Shown: positions 32,203 to 40,504 of the stretch, in pieces
Layout: each line of letters begins with the position of its first letter
Position numbering within the stretch: position 1 is the stretch's first letter
From: Pseudobythopirellula maris
GTDB lineage: Bacteria; Planctomycetota; Planctomycetia; Pirellulales; Lacipirellulaceae
Direction: 5' to 3'
Length of the DNA: 64,000 bases
Assembly (NCBI RefSeq): GCF_007859945.1
Contig: NZ_SJPQ01000001.1
Coordinates: forward strand, 1,488,001 to 1,552,000
Translations under genes and position numbers: made by a program
The notes under the pieces: generated by a model
What the model saw: the letters and a program-made list of their open reading frames with translations, nothing else
What the model was told of the DNA's origin: nothing
Database searches by the model: none

Positions 32203-33255
32203 TCAGAAACCGCTGTTGTTGCTCGAGTTACCGACATTATTGACCGCGCGGATCGTGCCGGCTCCGAGGGCCGTCACGCCCAAGACACGCTCAATGGGCG
32301 CAAAGACCTTGGCGAGAGCCGTGTCGAAGGCGACGAGCTTGTCTTCGGAGACAAACAGCCGGTCGCCCGGCAGCATCTGGTAGTTGGTGGCGACATCGCC
32401 CCGCTGGGTGATGGCCAGCCAGTCAACCGGCAACAACTGGTCACCCCCGCACGAGTTGCCACCGGGGCGGGCGACCCACATCCGAGTGCTCGACGTAGAG
32501 GTCAGCCCCTGCACTTGGCCGATGGCGTCGAGCACCGTCTCGTTGCCGCGCACCGGCAAGATGACCACGCGATCGCCCAGACCGGCGCCTTGGGTCACAA
32601 CGTAAAACACTTTGCTGTTGTAGCCGAGCACATCGACCACGATCCTTGCCGACTCGAGGTACTGCGAGAGATGCGCCTCGATCGCTCGTCGCGCCTCTTC
32701 AACCGTCAGCCCCACCACGCGAACCCGGCCGTAGGTTCCTAGGTTCACCGTGCCGTCGGGCGCCACGAGGTGCTCGCCGGAGATCTGCTGCACGTCGGCG
32801 TAGGTGGCCACGGTCACCCAGACCCGAGGATCGGTGTACTCCTGCCGCAGCCGTTCGAGCAGAGCGGCTTCGAATTCTGCGACCGTGAGCCCCTCGGCCC
32901 GCATTGCGCCGATGTTATGGCCGAAGTGGATCGTGCCGTCCGGCTGGATCGAGTAGTCGCCCCCCAGCGGGTCGGAGGCGAGCAAACCGCTGGCGCCGAT
33001 AGAGACCACGTCGATCGCTTGGAGCCGGTAGGGTTGCTTGGGAAGCAGCCTCAACGCCTGGATCGCAAGGATGTCGGGCGGCTCGATGATGTAATCGGGC
33101 ATCGTCACCTTGGCGAGCTCACGTGGCGTGCCCGCCGGGACACACGGCGTAGGCCCCGCGGGCCTCATGCCGGGATAGACCCAGCTGCATCCACCGCACG
33201 ACACGGCCGTCAGCGCCAGGATCAGCGTCGCGATGTGGGAAGCTATATGCGGCAT
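32203..33255 (-). CDS. Polysaccharide export lipoprotein (Wza/GfcE type)
   Basis: Outer-membrane export channel component for capsule or exopolysaccharide. 350 residues. The signal peptide IATLILALTAVSC ends in a lipidation site (C20 or C23). The Poly_export domain begins at YIIEPPDILAIQALRLLPKQ and DYSIQPDGTIHFGHNIGAMR, followed by LTVAEFEAALLERLRQEY. The SLBB-type repeats appear as VAPDGTVNLGTYGRVRVVGL, then VVDVLGYNSKVFYVVTQGAG. The C-terminus (LPGDRLFVSEDKL) is an end typical of the family. The ATG at 33255 fits the signal peptide. Confidence 0.88.
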   Translation of the reverse strand: MPHIASHIATLILALTAVSCGGCSWVYPGMRPAGPTPCVPAGTPRELAKVTMPDYIIEPPDILAIQALRLLPKQPYRLQAIDVVSIGASGLLASDPLGGDYSIQPDGTIHFGHNIGAMRAEGLTVAEFEAALLERLRQEYTDPRVWVTVATYADVQQISGEHLVAPDGTVNLGTYGRVRVVGLTVEEARRAIEAHLSQYLESARIVVDVLGYNSKVFYVVTQGAGLGDRVVILPVRGNETVLDAIGQVQGLTSTSSTRMWVARPGGNSCGGDQLLPVDWLAITQRGDVATNYQMLPGDRLFVSEDKLVAFDTALAKVFAPIERVLGVTALGAGTIRAVNNVGNSSNNSGF

Positions 33256-33430
33256 CGATTGCTGACTGGAGTCAATAATGGAATGACGTCGTGTGGCATG
33301 CCCGCTTTAGGCGGCATACCGGCGCCATCCTGCAAATCGGTTACACTCGTTAAATCGCTCTAGTCCGTATTCCTCCCCGTCGACCTTAGTGATGGTGGGG
33401 TGCGTAAGACGTAACGAAAGGGTGACTTCG

Positions 33431-33835
33431 ATGGCCGCGAAACGCGTTGGGATGCTAGCACTACTGGGAGCGGCGTTAGGGCTAACGGCCTTGGCCGAGC
33501 CCGCGGCGGGGCAGCGCTACCAGCCCTCCCGGCCGACGGTCAGCCCCTACCTCGACCTGCTGCGTCAGAATAATTCGCCCGTGCCGAACTACTACAGCTT
33601 GGTCCGACCGAAGCAGAGGCAGTACGAGTTCAATCGCCAGCAGCAGAATGCGCTCGAACGCAACAGCCGAGCGATTCAAGAGCTCAGCTACGGCCTTCCC
33701 TCTTCGACCCAACCGCTCAACGTCTCGCCCGGCCAGTTTTTCTACTCGGGCTCAGGCTCTCAATTCCTAGGCGACAACGGCTATTTCTCCGGGATCGCGA
33801 GCCCGCGCCTGGGCGGCGGCAATCGCCCCCGATGA
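33431..33835 (+). CDS. Small exported protein, unknown
   Basis: 134 residues from the ATG at 33431; GTG/ATG codons at 33389-33394 are also in frame. The signal peptide MLALLGAALGLTALAEPAAG leads to a Tyr/Pro/Gln/Asn-rich mature part (VSPYLDLLRQNNSPVPNYYS, RQQQNALERNSRAIQELSYG) ending in Gly/Arg-rich residues. Short proteins with YLDLLR and NYYSLVRP motifs are familiar from planctomycetes, but I cannot name a function. It is divergent from the polysaccharide-export gene. Confidence 0.75.
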   Translation: MAAKRVGMLALLGAALGLTALAEPAAGQRYQPSRPTVSPYLDLLRQNNSPVPNYYSLVRPKQRQYEFNRQQQNALERNSRAIQELSYGLPSSTQPLNVSPGQFFYSGSGSQFLGDNGYFSGIASPRLGGGNRPR

Positions 33836-34264
33836 GAGCGCGTCGGATCGCTGCGTTAAACGCCCTCAGGCGTTCGCCGGACGACGACTTCGGGGCGGCG
33901 GCGTTCCAGCGGCACCGCGCGGAGCACGCCCACTGAGGCGTCTGAATCTAGGGTACCGCCAGATCGGTGCAATATTTCACGCTAAGGGCGGTCCCAGAAG
34001 CAGAAGGCTGCCCGGCTTGTGGGGCGTTGCTTTCGGGACGGGTTTTGGGGCAGTCTTGTCGCCGCAAGTCCTTTGGCAGCAACCGAGCCTCGGAAGTCCC
34101 GAAAACGTCCGTTTTTGGCGCCCGCCAGGATGATCAGGTCGACGCCTCCTTTGCACTTACCGTATCGTCGCTCTACACCAGTGTGAGCCGAATACGTAGA
34201 ATTCTGTTCCCGCAAACGGCCGCTTGCTGCGGCTGCATACCCATGCTTTTCCGAGGTATTGGCC
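33836..34264. other. Gap with no confident gene
   Basis: 429 nt between two plus-strand exported proteins. Overlapping frames exist on both strands but none shows a signal peptide, motif or plausible composition. GC is visibly lower than in the housekeeping genes from about 34100 onward. Confidence 0.4.
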
Positions 34265-35071
34265 ATGCGAACCGTCTCCTTTATTTGTGCGATGCTTGGG
34301 TGGGTGATAGCAACCGCGGCACATGGCGGAATAGTTCTTGTGCACGCGGTCACAATCGATTTCAGGGATGAGCTTGACGCCTCCGCGAAAGCAGATTGGA
34401 CTCAAAACGAGCGACTTGATATCACCGACGAAGGCCTCGGTTGGAGTGGTGAGCCCACTTCGCACTTCGAGTCAAGTGTTCGGACGAAGCCGATCGCTTT
34501 GGGCTACAACTGGCGGCCACCTCAGCAGGCTGGTGTGACCGTCACTCTCGTGGCAGATAGAAGTACGTACACGCTTAAACGCGGCCAAGAGAGCCGCCCT
34601 TATCAGGGGCAGGTCTACTTGAGGTACTCACCCGACTTAAAGCACTGGTCAACGTGGCACGTCGCCAAGTTGCGATCTGTTGATGACGGTGACGAGATGA
34701 CGTTCGACGCGTCGGTAGGCGTCCCTCGCAGCGTGCGGAAGCCATATGCCGACCTGTTGCAAGCGTACTCTCGACGTGACGATGTGGCTGCTTCCTGGGA
34801 CGAGGAGGCGGCAGTTCGCTGGATCGTCGGTCGCGAACCCCGTTTCTTTGCCAAGCAGCTCCCACTAGTCGGCTACGTCCAAGTCATGTACGAGGGCAAT
34901 TTCAGTGGCGACCGCCGAGTACGATCGATGAACTTAAACATCGGCTACGCGATGAGCGGCATGGTGCAAGCCGCCACGAGTCGGGAAGCAACTGGCCCAG
35001 GATTCGGTCGGCATTGGGAGTACGTCGCTGACGGCGAGGACGCCAAGGAAGTCATCAATCCGGATCCCTGA
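34265..35071 (+). CDS. Exported protein of unknown function, lower GC
   Basis: 268 residues from the ATG at 34265; a TTG at 34259 adds two residues. The signal peptide VSFICAMLGWVIATAAHGG is followed by a mixed alpha/beta mature region with FRDELDASAKADWTQNERLD, YQGQVYLRYSPDLKHWSTWH and PLVGYVQVMYEGNFSGDRR. Codon use and base composition are visibly less GC-rich than in the flanking housekeeping genes, which could mean acquisition or relaxed selection. Function unknown; I recognise no domain. Confidence 0.65.
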   Translation: MRTVSFICAMLGWVIATAAHGGIVLVHAVTIDFRDELDASAKADWTQNERLDITDEGLGWSGEPTSHFESSVRTKPIALGYNWRPPQQAGVTVTLVADRSTYTLKRGQESRPYQGQVYLRYSPDLKHWSTWHVAKLRSVDDGDEMTFDASVGVPRSVRKPYADLLQAYSRRDDVAASWDEEAAVRWIVGREPRFFAKQLPLVGYVQVMYEGNFSGDRRVRSMNLNIGYAMSGMVQAATSREATGPGFGRHWEYVADGEDAKEVINPDP

Positions 35072-35166
35072 GTGGCATTTATGGCATCTTCTCGTAAGTA
35101 CAAATGAGTGACCCACCTGGGCCGCTTAGCGTAAAAAAATTGCGCCAAGCTGGGCGGTCCCCTCAT

Positions 35167-35192
35167 CTCCCTCCCCCGAAGGGGAAGGGAGA
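35167..35192. repeat. CTCCCTCCCCC-type hairpin, copy 2
   Basis: Imperfect stem CTCCCTCCCC / GGGGAAGGGAG with loop near CGAA, downstream of the unknown gene ending at 35071 and before the sthA 3' end. Same type as 29036 and 35230. Confidence 0.5.
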
Positions 35193-35229
35193 TTCAGACG
35201 CCGTGTGCCCGGGGCGCCCCCTCCCCTAG

Positions 35230-35253
35230 CCCCTCCCCCCTTGGGGGAGGGGG
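35230..35253. repeat. CCCCTCCCCC-type hairpin, copy 3, at sthA 3' end
   Basis: Stem CCCCTCCCCCC / GGGGGAGGGG with loop TT, 3 nt beyond the sthA stop on the minus strand. It probably serves as a terminator or 3'-end structure for sthA. Confidence 0.55.
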
Positions 35254-35256
35254 ATT

Positions 35257-36675
35257 TCACACGTGGTTCAGCTTGTTAAGCCCGTTGTACGCCGCCACTT
35301 TGTAGCACTCGGCGAGCGTCGGGAAGTTGAACACGTTGTCGATGAAAAACTCGGCGGGCCCACCCAGCGCCATCACCGCCTGGCCGATGTGCACCAGCTC
35401 GGTCGCCTCGGCGCCGATGATGTGGATTCCGAGGATCTCGTGCGTCTCCTGGTGGATCAGCATCTTCATCATGCCAAGCTCGTCGCCGATCAGCTTGGCG
35501 CGGGCGATCTCGCGGTAGTGGGCGATGCCCGACTCGTAGGGAATGCCCTCGTCGGTGAGCTCCTCCTCGGTCTTGCCGACCATCGAGATCTCCGGCACGG
35601 AGTAGATGCCGAAGGGGAAGAGCTCGGTGTTGAAGTTGCGCACGTCGCACACGCCCAGGGCGTGGCAGACGGCGCGGCGGCCCTGCTCCATGCTCGTGGA
35701 GGCGAGCGCCGGGAAGCCGATCACGTCGCCGGCGGCGTAAACGTGCGGCTGATTGGTCTGGTAATGGTCGTTCACGTGCAGCCGCTCGCGGTCGTCGAAC
35801 TCGACGCCGACCGTGTCGAGCCCCAGCTTGCCGCACACGCCTTGGCGGCCGACCGAGTAGAGCAGCACCTCGGCGCGTAGCTTCTTGCCGCTCTCGAGCT
35901 TGGCCTGCACGAGGGTGCGGGAGCCGCTGTCGCCTTCGTCTTGGACCTCTTCGATCGACTCGACCTTTTCGCCGCAGCGGAGCGTGATGCCCTTCTGACG
36001 CATGAAGTACTGGAACGCGCCGCCGATCTCTTGGTCGAGGAAACCGAGCACCTGATGGCGCCCTTCGACGAGCGTCACACGCACGCCGAGCGTCGCCATG
36101 ATGCAGGCGTACTCTGAGCCGATCACGCCGCCGCCCACCACGATCATTGTCTTGGGGATGTGGTCGAGGTGCAGCAGCTCATCGCTGGTGAGGATGCTCG
36201 TGCCGTTGAACGGGATGTGGTCTGGCTTGGCCGGCCGGGTGCCCACGGCCACCAGGAAGCTGTCGGCCGTGACGTGGTCGATCTCGCCTTCGGGCGTGTG
36301 GATGTGCACCTCGTTCGGGCCCGCGAACTCGGCCCGGCCCCAGATCAGGTCGACGTGGTTGCGGTCGAACTGGGCGCGGATCAGCTCCCACTCGTGGCGG
36401 ATGATCTGCTGCGAGAACGCCACGAGGTCGGCGATCGTAACGTCGCGTTTGGGGCGGTAGTCGGAGCCGAGCAGCGAGCGGCGGTCGGCCCCCGTGAGCA
36501 TGATCGCCGCCTCGCGCAGCGCCTTGCTCGGGATCGTGCCGGTGTTGATCTGGGCTCCGCCCAAAACCGGGTTCTTCTCGACGATGGCGACCTTCTTACC
36601 CAGCTTGGCCGCCTGGATGGCGCCCTTCTGGCCGGCGGGTCCGGTGCCGATGACCAGGACGTCGTAATGCTTCAT
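35257..36675 (-). CDS. sthA: Soluble pyridine nucleotide transhydrogenase
   Basis: FAD flavoprotein that exchanges hydride between NADPH and NAD+. 472 residues, near the E. coli SthA length. FAD motif VIGTGPAGQKGAIQAAKLGK (residues 8-27). The redox-active Cys pair of lipoamide dehydrogenase is absent: the segment reads GGAQINTGTIPSKALREA, consistent with transhydrogenase rather than dehydrogenase activity. The NAD(P) motif is VVGGGVIGSEYACIMATLGV. VYAAGDVIGFPALASTSMEQ and the dimerisation domain (EILGIHIIGAEATELVHIGQ) follow. The ATG at 36675 suits the FAD strand; the open frame to 36876 is not family-like. Confidence 0.93.
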   Translation of the reverse strand: MKHYDVLVIGTGPAGQKGAIQAAKLGKKVAIVEKNPVLGGAQINTGTIPSKALREAAIMLTGADRRSLLGSDYRPKRDVTIADLVAFSQQIIRHEWELIRAQFDRNHVDLIWGRAEFAGPNEVHIHTPEGEIDHVTADSFLVAVGTRPAKPDHIPFNGTSILTSDELLHLDHIPKTMIVVGGGVIGSEYACIMATLGVRVTLVEGRHQVLGFLDQEIGGAFQYFMRQKGITLRCGEKVESIEEVQDEGDSGSRTLVQAKLESGKKLRAEVLLYSVGRQGVCGKLGLDTVGVEFDDRERLHVNDHYQTNQPHVYAAGDVIGFPALASTSMEQGRRAVCHALGVCDVRNFNTELFPFGIYSVPEISMVGKTEEELTDEGIPYESGIAHYREIARAKLIGDELGMMKMLIHQETHEILGIHIIGAEATELVHIGQAVMALGGPAEFFIDNVFNFPTLAECYKVAAYNGLNKLNHV

Positions 36676-37003
36676 AGCGAAGTGGGCGGGGAGCGGGGAT
36701 CGTTGGTGGGCGCCTGTGCCCCACAGGCTACCACCGATCGGCCCGCATGAGAACTGACGGGGATGGTGGCAAAGCAGGTGGCGCTGTAGGGAACGCCCTC
36801 TGTGGCGTTCCATAAGCAGATCCCCGGTGCCCTGTCGGACCGGATATGACGATAGTGAAGGTCGACAGGCAAACACATTCTCTCCCGCTCAGCGGGCGGC
36901 GGACTTTCAAGCTTCAACAGGAAAACGAGCGGTTATACTCAGACTTTTGCGTATCCGCTTTGCGGCACTCTCCAAAGCCCCTCCTCGATAGCGGCCGAAT
37001 TTC
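36676..37003. other. Divergent gap with GGAACGCC hairpin and possible -10 element
   Basis: No gene in 328 nt. GGAACGCC-CTCTGT-GGCGTTCC (36790-36811) is a perfect 8-bp hairpin of a kind common in planctomycete intergenic regions. TATACT at 36934-36939 could be the -10 element of the HTTM gene, but no matching -35 is evident. Confidence 0.45.
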
Positions 37004-39109
37004 ATGGCACCCCCGTTCGAAGGCGAAACCGCAGGTGGCGCCGGCCACGCGAACACTTCCGCACGACGGCCCATCCGGCGATGGCAGTGGATCGTGGTGG
37101 GGCTGGTCGGAATGGCTTGGTTGGTCTCCGCTGTAGTGGCATTGATTGTGCTGCCTAAACTGTTGCTCGACGCCTACGACGGGGAGTCATACTCCTGGCT
37201 TAATGACCGCGTTGCCGCCCACGCCCGAGCCGCGGAGGGCACCGGTTTGCCGACTCGCGATCGCGAGTGGTACGTTGGCGCCGGAGAACGCTACGGGTAT
37301 CGAGCCCTGTTACACGCTACGAGTGGACTGTTGGTGGTTCTGCTGGTGACCTTCTCCCAGACCGTTTGGCGACGAGTGAAGGGCTTTCTCTTCTACCCCG
37401 ATTACTCCTTCAACCTCGGCGTGCTACGAGCGGCGGTTTTCGCAATGATGCTTTATTCGTTAACGCATCATCCGATTGCCGCGGTAGCCGCAGTACCGAA
37501 TGAGTTGTACGAATGGCCCTTCTTGAGCAAATTATTCTTGTCGGCGGTGCCGATTGGACCGGGTTTTGTCGCGTGGGCGTTGCCGTTGGCGAAGATTTCG
37601 TCATTCGTCGCCGCGATAGGTCTTTTCACGCGTGTCAGCGCCCCTGTCGCCGTGGTGCTATCTTTCTGCCTGCTTGGAATCAGCAACCTGACTGGCAAAG
37701 TGAACCACGACCACCACGTGCTGCTGCTGGCTATGATTATGGCCTGCTCGCGGTGCGCAGATGGTTTCTCGCTCGATGCTCTACGGCGAAGGCTCGGTGC
37801 GTCCGAGGTGGCACGTCCGGCCAATGAGCCACAAGTCACATACGGCTTGCCAATTCGCATGACAATGGTGTTGATCGCGACTTGCTACTTCTTTCCGGGC
37901 TATTGGAAAGCCGCGGTGGGCCCGGGCTGGGTGACCGACGGGGCGATGCGGAACGTAGCGCTCGGCATCTGGTTCCAACGCGAGTACTTCGAGCCGCTTG
38001 TGCGTATCGATTTGTACGACCTGCTCGGCATAGGCGGAGCCTTGTCGGCGATTCTGTTCGAGCTCGGGTTCTTGCCGGCATTGCTCTTTCGTTGGCCACG
38101 TTACCTTTTTGCGGTCGTAGGGTTCACGTTCCACAACCTGACCAACGCGATTCTTGGCATTGCGTTCTGGCCATTACAAGCAATGTACGTGGCATTCGTC
38201 AATTGGTGGTGGCTGCTCGGTTGGCTCGGAGAGAAGATTGGCCCGAGTCGCCTTACAATCTACTTCGACGGCAATTGCAGGCTGTGCCGTCACACGATTA
38301 ACTTGTTATTGGAGCTTGATTGGCTGCGCTGCCTCGAAGTTCGAAACACGCTGCAGCTAGAAAAGAGCGATCCGATCTATGCCACCGCTGACGAGCAAGC
38401 CCTTCTGACCGACATGCACGGTGCCCACTACGAGGAAGGTGCGCTGCAAACGGCTGTCGGCTACGATGTCTACCGCTGGATCGCTTGGCGAATTCCGCTG
38501 TTGTGGCCTCTGGCGCCACTGATGTACTTGCCACCCGTTTCTATCGTGGGGCGGAAGATTTATCGTAGGGTAGCCGACAGCCGAGCATGCCGGGTTCCAT
38601 CACCCGTCTCACCAGCTGAAGCTCCCGCGAAGAACGGCCCGCTGTTGTGGCGAGAGGTGCCGCTTTGCGTCTTGTTTGTACTGATCATGATGGGGATGTT
38701 TTCCACCGGCTTCACCCGCAAAGTATTTTCCTGGCCGGTCGCCTGCTACCCGACCTTCGATGCGATCGGCTCGCCCTATATCGAATGGCCAACGTTCTGG
38801 GCGGTTTCCCCGAATGGCGAGCGACGCGAGCTGGACGACGACCCGATCCGTGACGCCTATGGTTCGGCTCGCTTCGTCGAAGTCCTCAGACGTTTCGTTG
38901 ATCGCAACGAGCCGGACGATCGGCTGCGGCAAGCGCTGTCGGTCTTCGTCGGATTATGGAAAGAGTCTGGCGATCTCGATACCGACAGCCCGCCTGAAGC
39001 GATCGAAGTAGTCCTCGCTCGCTACCATCTGACCGGTCCGCGACGCCCCAAGGAGCCGGAGTCGACGGAGAATCGATTTCTAATCAAGTGGAACGCAATC
39101 ACTCCGTGA
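37004..39109 (+). CDS. HTTM membrane protein fused to a DCC thiol-disulfide domain
   Basis: 701 residues. An N-terminal HTTM (vitamin K-dependent gamma-carboxylase-like) region of several transmembrane helices (QWIVVGLVGMAWLVSAVVAL, MIMACSRCADGFSLDALRRR, ATCYFFPGYWKAAVGPGW) runs to about residue 410. At about 419 the DCC (DUF393) thioredoxin-like domain starts: LTIYFDGNCRLCRHTINLLL contains the Cys-x-x-Cys pair. A further membrane helix follows (EVPLCVLFVLIMMGMFSTGF) and a soluble tail. HTTM-DCC fusions occur in planctomycetes; a redox or carboxylation role is unproven. Base composition is lower in GC than neighbours. The ATG at 37004 is the first sensible start. Confidence 0.87.
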   Translation: MAPPFEGETAGGAGHANTSARRPIRRWQWIVVGLVGMAWLVSAVVALIVLPKLLLDAYDGESYSWLNDRVAAHARAAEGTGLPTRDREWYVGAGERYGYRALLHATSGLLVVLLVTFSQTVWRRVKGFLFYPDYSFNLGVLRAAVFAMMLYSLTHHPIAAVAAVPNELYEWPFLSKLFLSAVPIGPGFVAWALPLAKISSFVAAIGLFTRVSAPVAVVLSFCLLGISNLTGKVNHDHHVLLLAMIMACSRCADGFSLDALRRRLGASEVARPANEPQVTYGLPIRMTMVLIATCYFFPGYWKAAVGPGWVTDGAMRNVALGIWFQREYFEPLVRIDLYDLLGIGGALSAILFELGFLPALLFRWPRYLFAVVGFTFHNLTNAILGIAFWPLQAMYVAFVNWWWLLGWLGEKIGPSRLTIYFDGNCRLCRHTINLLLELDWLRCLEVRNTLQLEKSDPIYATADEQALLTDMHGAHYEEGALQTAVGYDVYRWIAWRIPLLWPLAPLMYLPPVSIVGRKIYRRVADSRACRVPSPVSPAEAPAKNGPLLWREVPLCVLFVLIMMGMFSTGFTRKVFSWPVACYPTFDAIGSPYIEWPTFWAVSPNGERRELDDDPIRDAYGSARFVEVLRRFVDRNEPDDRLRQALSVFVGLWKESGDLDTDSPPEAIEVVLARYHLTGPRRPKEPESTENRFLIKWNAITP

Positions 39110-39245
39110 CGCATGGCAATTTTCTGCTCAGTAGCGTTCGCCAAACGCGGGTGCCGGGCTTCACGGTGGCTGTTTGCTGGCCGTTGGGCAAAATGTGTTC
39201 CTACTGTCGCGGCTCGCAACGCTTTAAGCCTGCAACTTCCAATCC

Positions 39246-40244
39246 CTAAATCTTATGCAGCCGCTGGAAGGCCTCAATGTCCGTCCGGCGGCCCATCACC
39301 ACGAGCGTGTCCTCATTCTCAAACCGGTCGTCCGGCTCGGGGTTGAACAACATCCGGCCGTCCGCTCGGCGGATGCCGATCACCAGCAGCTTGTGCCGCT
39401 GGCGGGCGGCCGCCTCGCGCACGCTCTGACCGATCATATCGCACGGCGGCACGATCAGTAGCTCTTCGAGCTGCGCGTCGAGCTTCTCGTGGTCGGTGAA
39501 GTGCTCCAGCAGTTCGGCCGCGTGCGGCCTCGTGACGAGAGCCGCCATCCGGCGGGCGCCGATCACCGCCGGCAGCACCACGCGATCCGCCCCGGCTTGC
39601 AAGAGCTTCTTCTCCGTAGCGGCCAGTTCGCCGCGGGCGATGATCTTGAGTTTGCGATTGAGGTTGCGCGCCGTGAGGGTGAGGAACACGTTGTCGGCGT
39701 CCGACTTGAGCGCGACCACCACGGTGTTGGCGCGCAGGATGCCCGCGTCGAGGAGCACGTCCTCGTCCGTGGCGTCGCCCGTGACGACCAGCAGGCCATC
39801 GTCGGCCGCCGCGGCGGTGATTTCGAGGTCTTGATCGATCAGCACGAACGGCTTGTCGCGCCTCGCTAGTTCCTGGGCGAGCGTTTGCCCGATGCGGCCG
39901 TAGCCGCAGATGATGGCGTGTCCCGTCAGGTGTTCGATCTCGCGAGTCATGCGTCTGAGCCCCAGCGCCCGGTTGATTTGCCCCTCGACCATCGATTGGA
40001 CGACGAGGCCGAAGGTGTATGCCACGCCCGCAACGCCGAGCAGGATCACGGCAATCGTGAAGAGCTGCACGACCGGCCCCACCTCGCTCCGCTCGCCGTA
40101 GCCGACCGTCGAGACCGTGATCACGGTGAAATAAACGGCGTCGAGCCACGTGCCGCCGGTAAGGAATTTGTACCCGACGATCGCCACGACTAAGAAGCCG
40201 CCTAGGAAAGTCACGCCTCGGCGGATGCGGTGCAGAAGGGTCAC
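39246..40244 (-). CDS. Potassium channel with RCK/TrkA regulatory domains
   Basis: 332 residues from the GTG at 40244; a GTG at 40250 is equally possible. Two transmembrane helices (VTFLGGFLVVAIVGYKFLTG and VVQLFTIAVILLGVAGVAYT) bracket the pore helix and the selectivity filter TVGYG (46-50). After residue 110 comes an RCK (TrkA-N) domain with HAIICGYGRIGQTLAQELAR and LIDQDLEITAAAADDGLLVV, then a TrkA-C domain ending in NEDTLVVMGRRTDIEAFQRL. It should form a tetrameric K+ channel gated by a ligand at the RCK ring. The gene stands alone. Confidence 0.93.
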   Translation of the reverse strand: MTLLHRIRRGVTFLGGFLVVAIVGYKFLTGGTWLDAVYFTVITVSTVGYGERSEVGPVVQLFTIAVILLGVAGVAYTFGLVVQSMVEGQINRALGLRRMTREIEHLTGHAIICGYGRIGQTLAQELARRDKPFVLIDQDLEITAAAADDGLLVVTGDATDEDVLLDAGILRANTVVVALKSDADNVFLTLTARNLNRKLKIIARGELAATEKKLLQAGADRVVLPAVIGARRMAALVTRPHAAELLEHFTDHEKLDAQLEELLIVPPCDMIGQSVREAAARQRHKLLVIGIRRADGRMLFNPEPDDRFENEDTLVVMGRRTDIEAFQRLHKI

Positions 40245-40355
40245 GGGCACGGGACGTATGCAGGGTAGAGCGAGGCGGTGTCGACCGAGTCTCCCGTTTC
40301 TATCCGACGCAATCAAGCCGACAGCTGCTGCTGTACGCTAATCAAGGGCGGTTGG

Positions 40356-40434
40356 GGGAGGTGTCTCCGACACCGATAACGCGTCGCCAGCCAACTCGGC
40401 TAAAACACCGTAATCGGTGTCGGAGACGCCTCCC
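40356..40434. repeat. 22-bp inverted repeat around GTGTCTCCGACACCGAT
   Basis: The left arm (40356-40377) and right arm (40413-40434) are complementary over 22 bp with one mismatch. They enclose 35 nt in the gap between the K+ channel start and the argJ 3' end. The core TGTCTCCGACACCGAT also contains a short internal palindrome (GTGTCggAGACAC-like). Confidence 0.6.
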
Positions 40435-40459
40435 ACAGCACGGCAATTGAAGACGCTTT

Positions 40460-40480
40460 CCGACGACCGTAGGTCGTCGG
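40460..40480. repeat. CCGA-GTA-TCGG hairpin repeat, copy 3
   Basis: Perfect 9-bp stem CCGACGACC / GGTCGTCGG with loop GTA. The flanks GACGCTTT and CT match those of the copy at 14072. It lies 25 nt beyond the argJ stop. Confidence 0.6.
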
Positions 40481-40504
40481 CTGCTTCCTAACAGCAAACA
40501 GCCG

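Noticed and set aside
33967-34371. Frames on both strands in the gap before the unknown exported gene
   Set aside because: Neither shows plausible protein composition and both overlap the real gene start.
37004-39109. HTTM-DCC gene as part of a mobile island
   Set aside because: No integrase, direct repeat or tRNA junction flanks it; only the lower GC suggests transfer.
40356-40434. Inverted repeat considered as ends of a small transposable element
   Set aside because: Only 35 nt lie between the arms, no target duplication is visible and no transposase is near.
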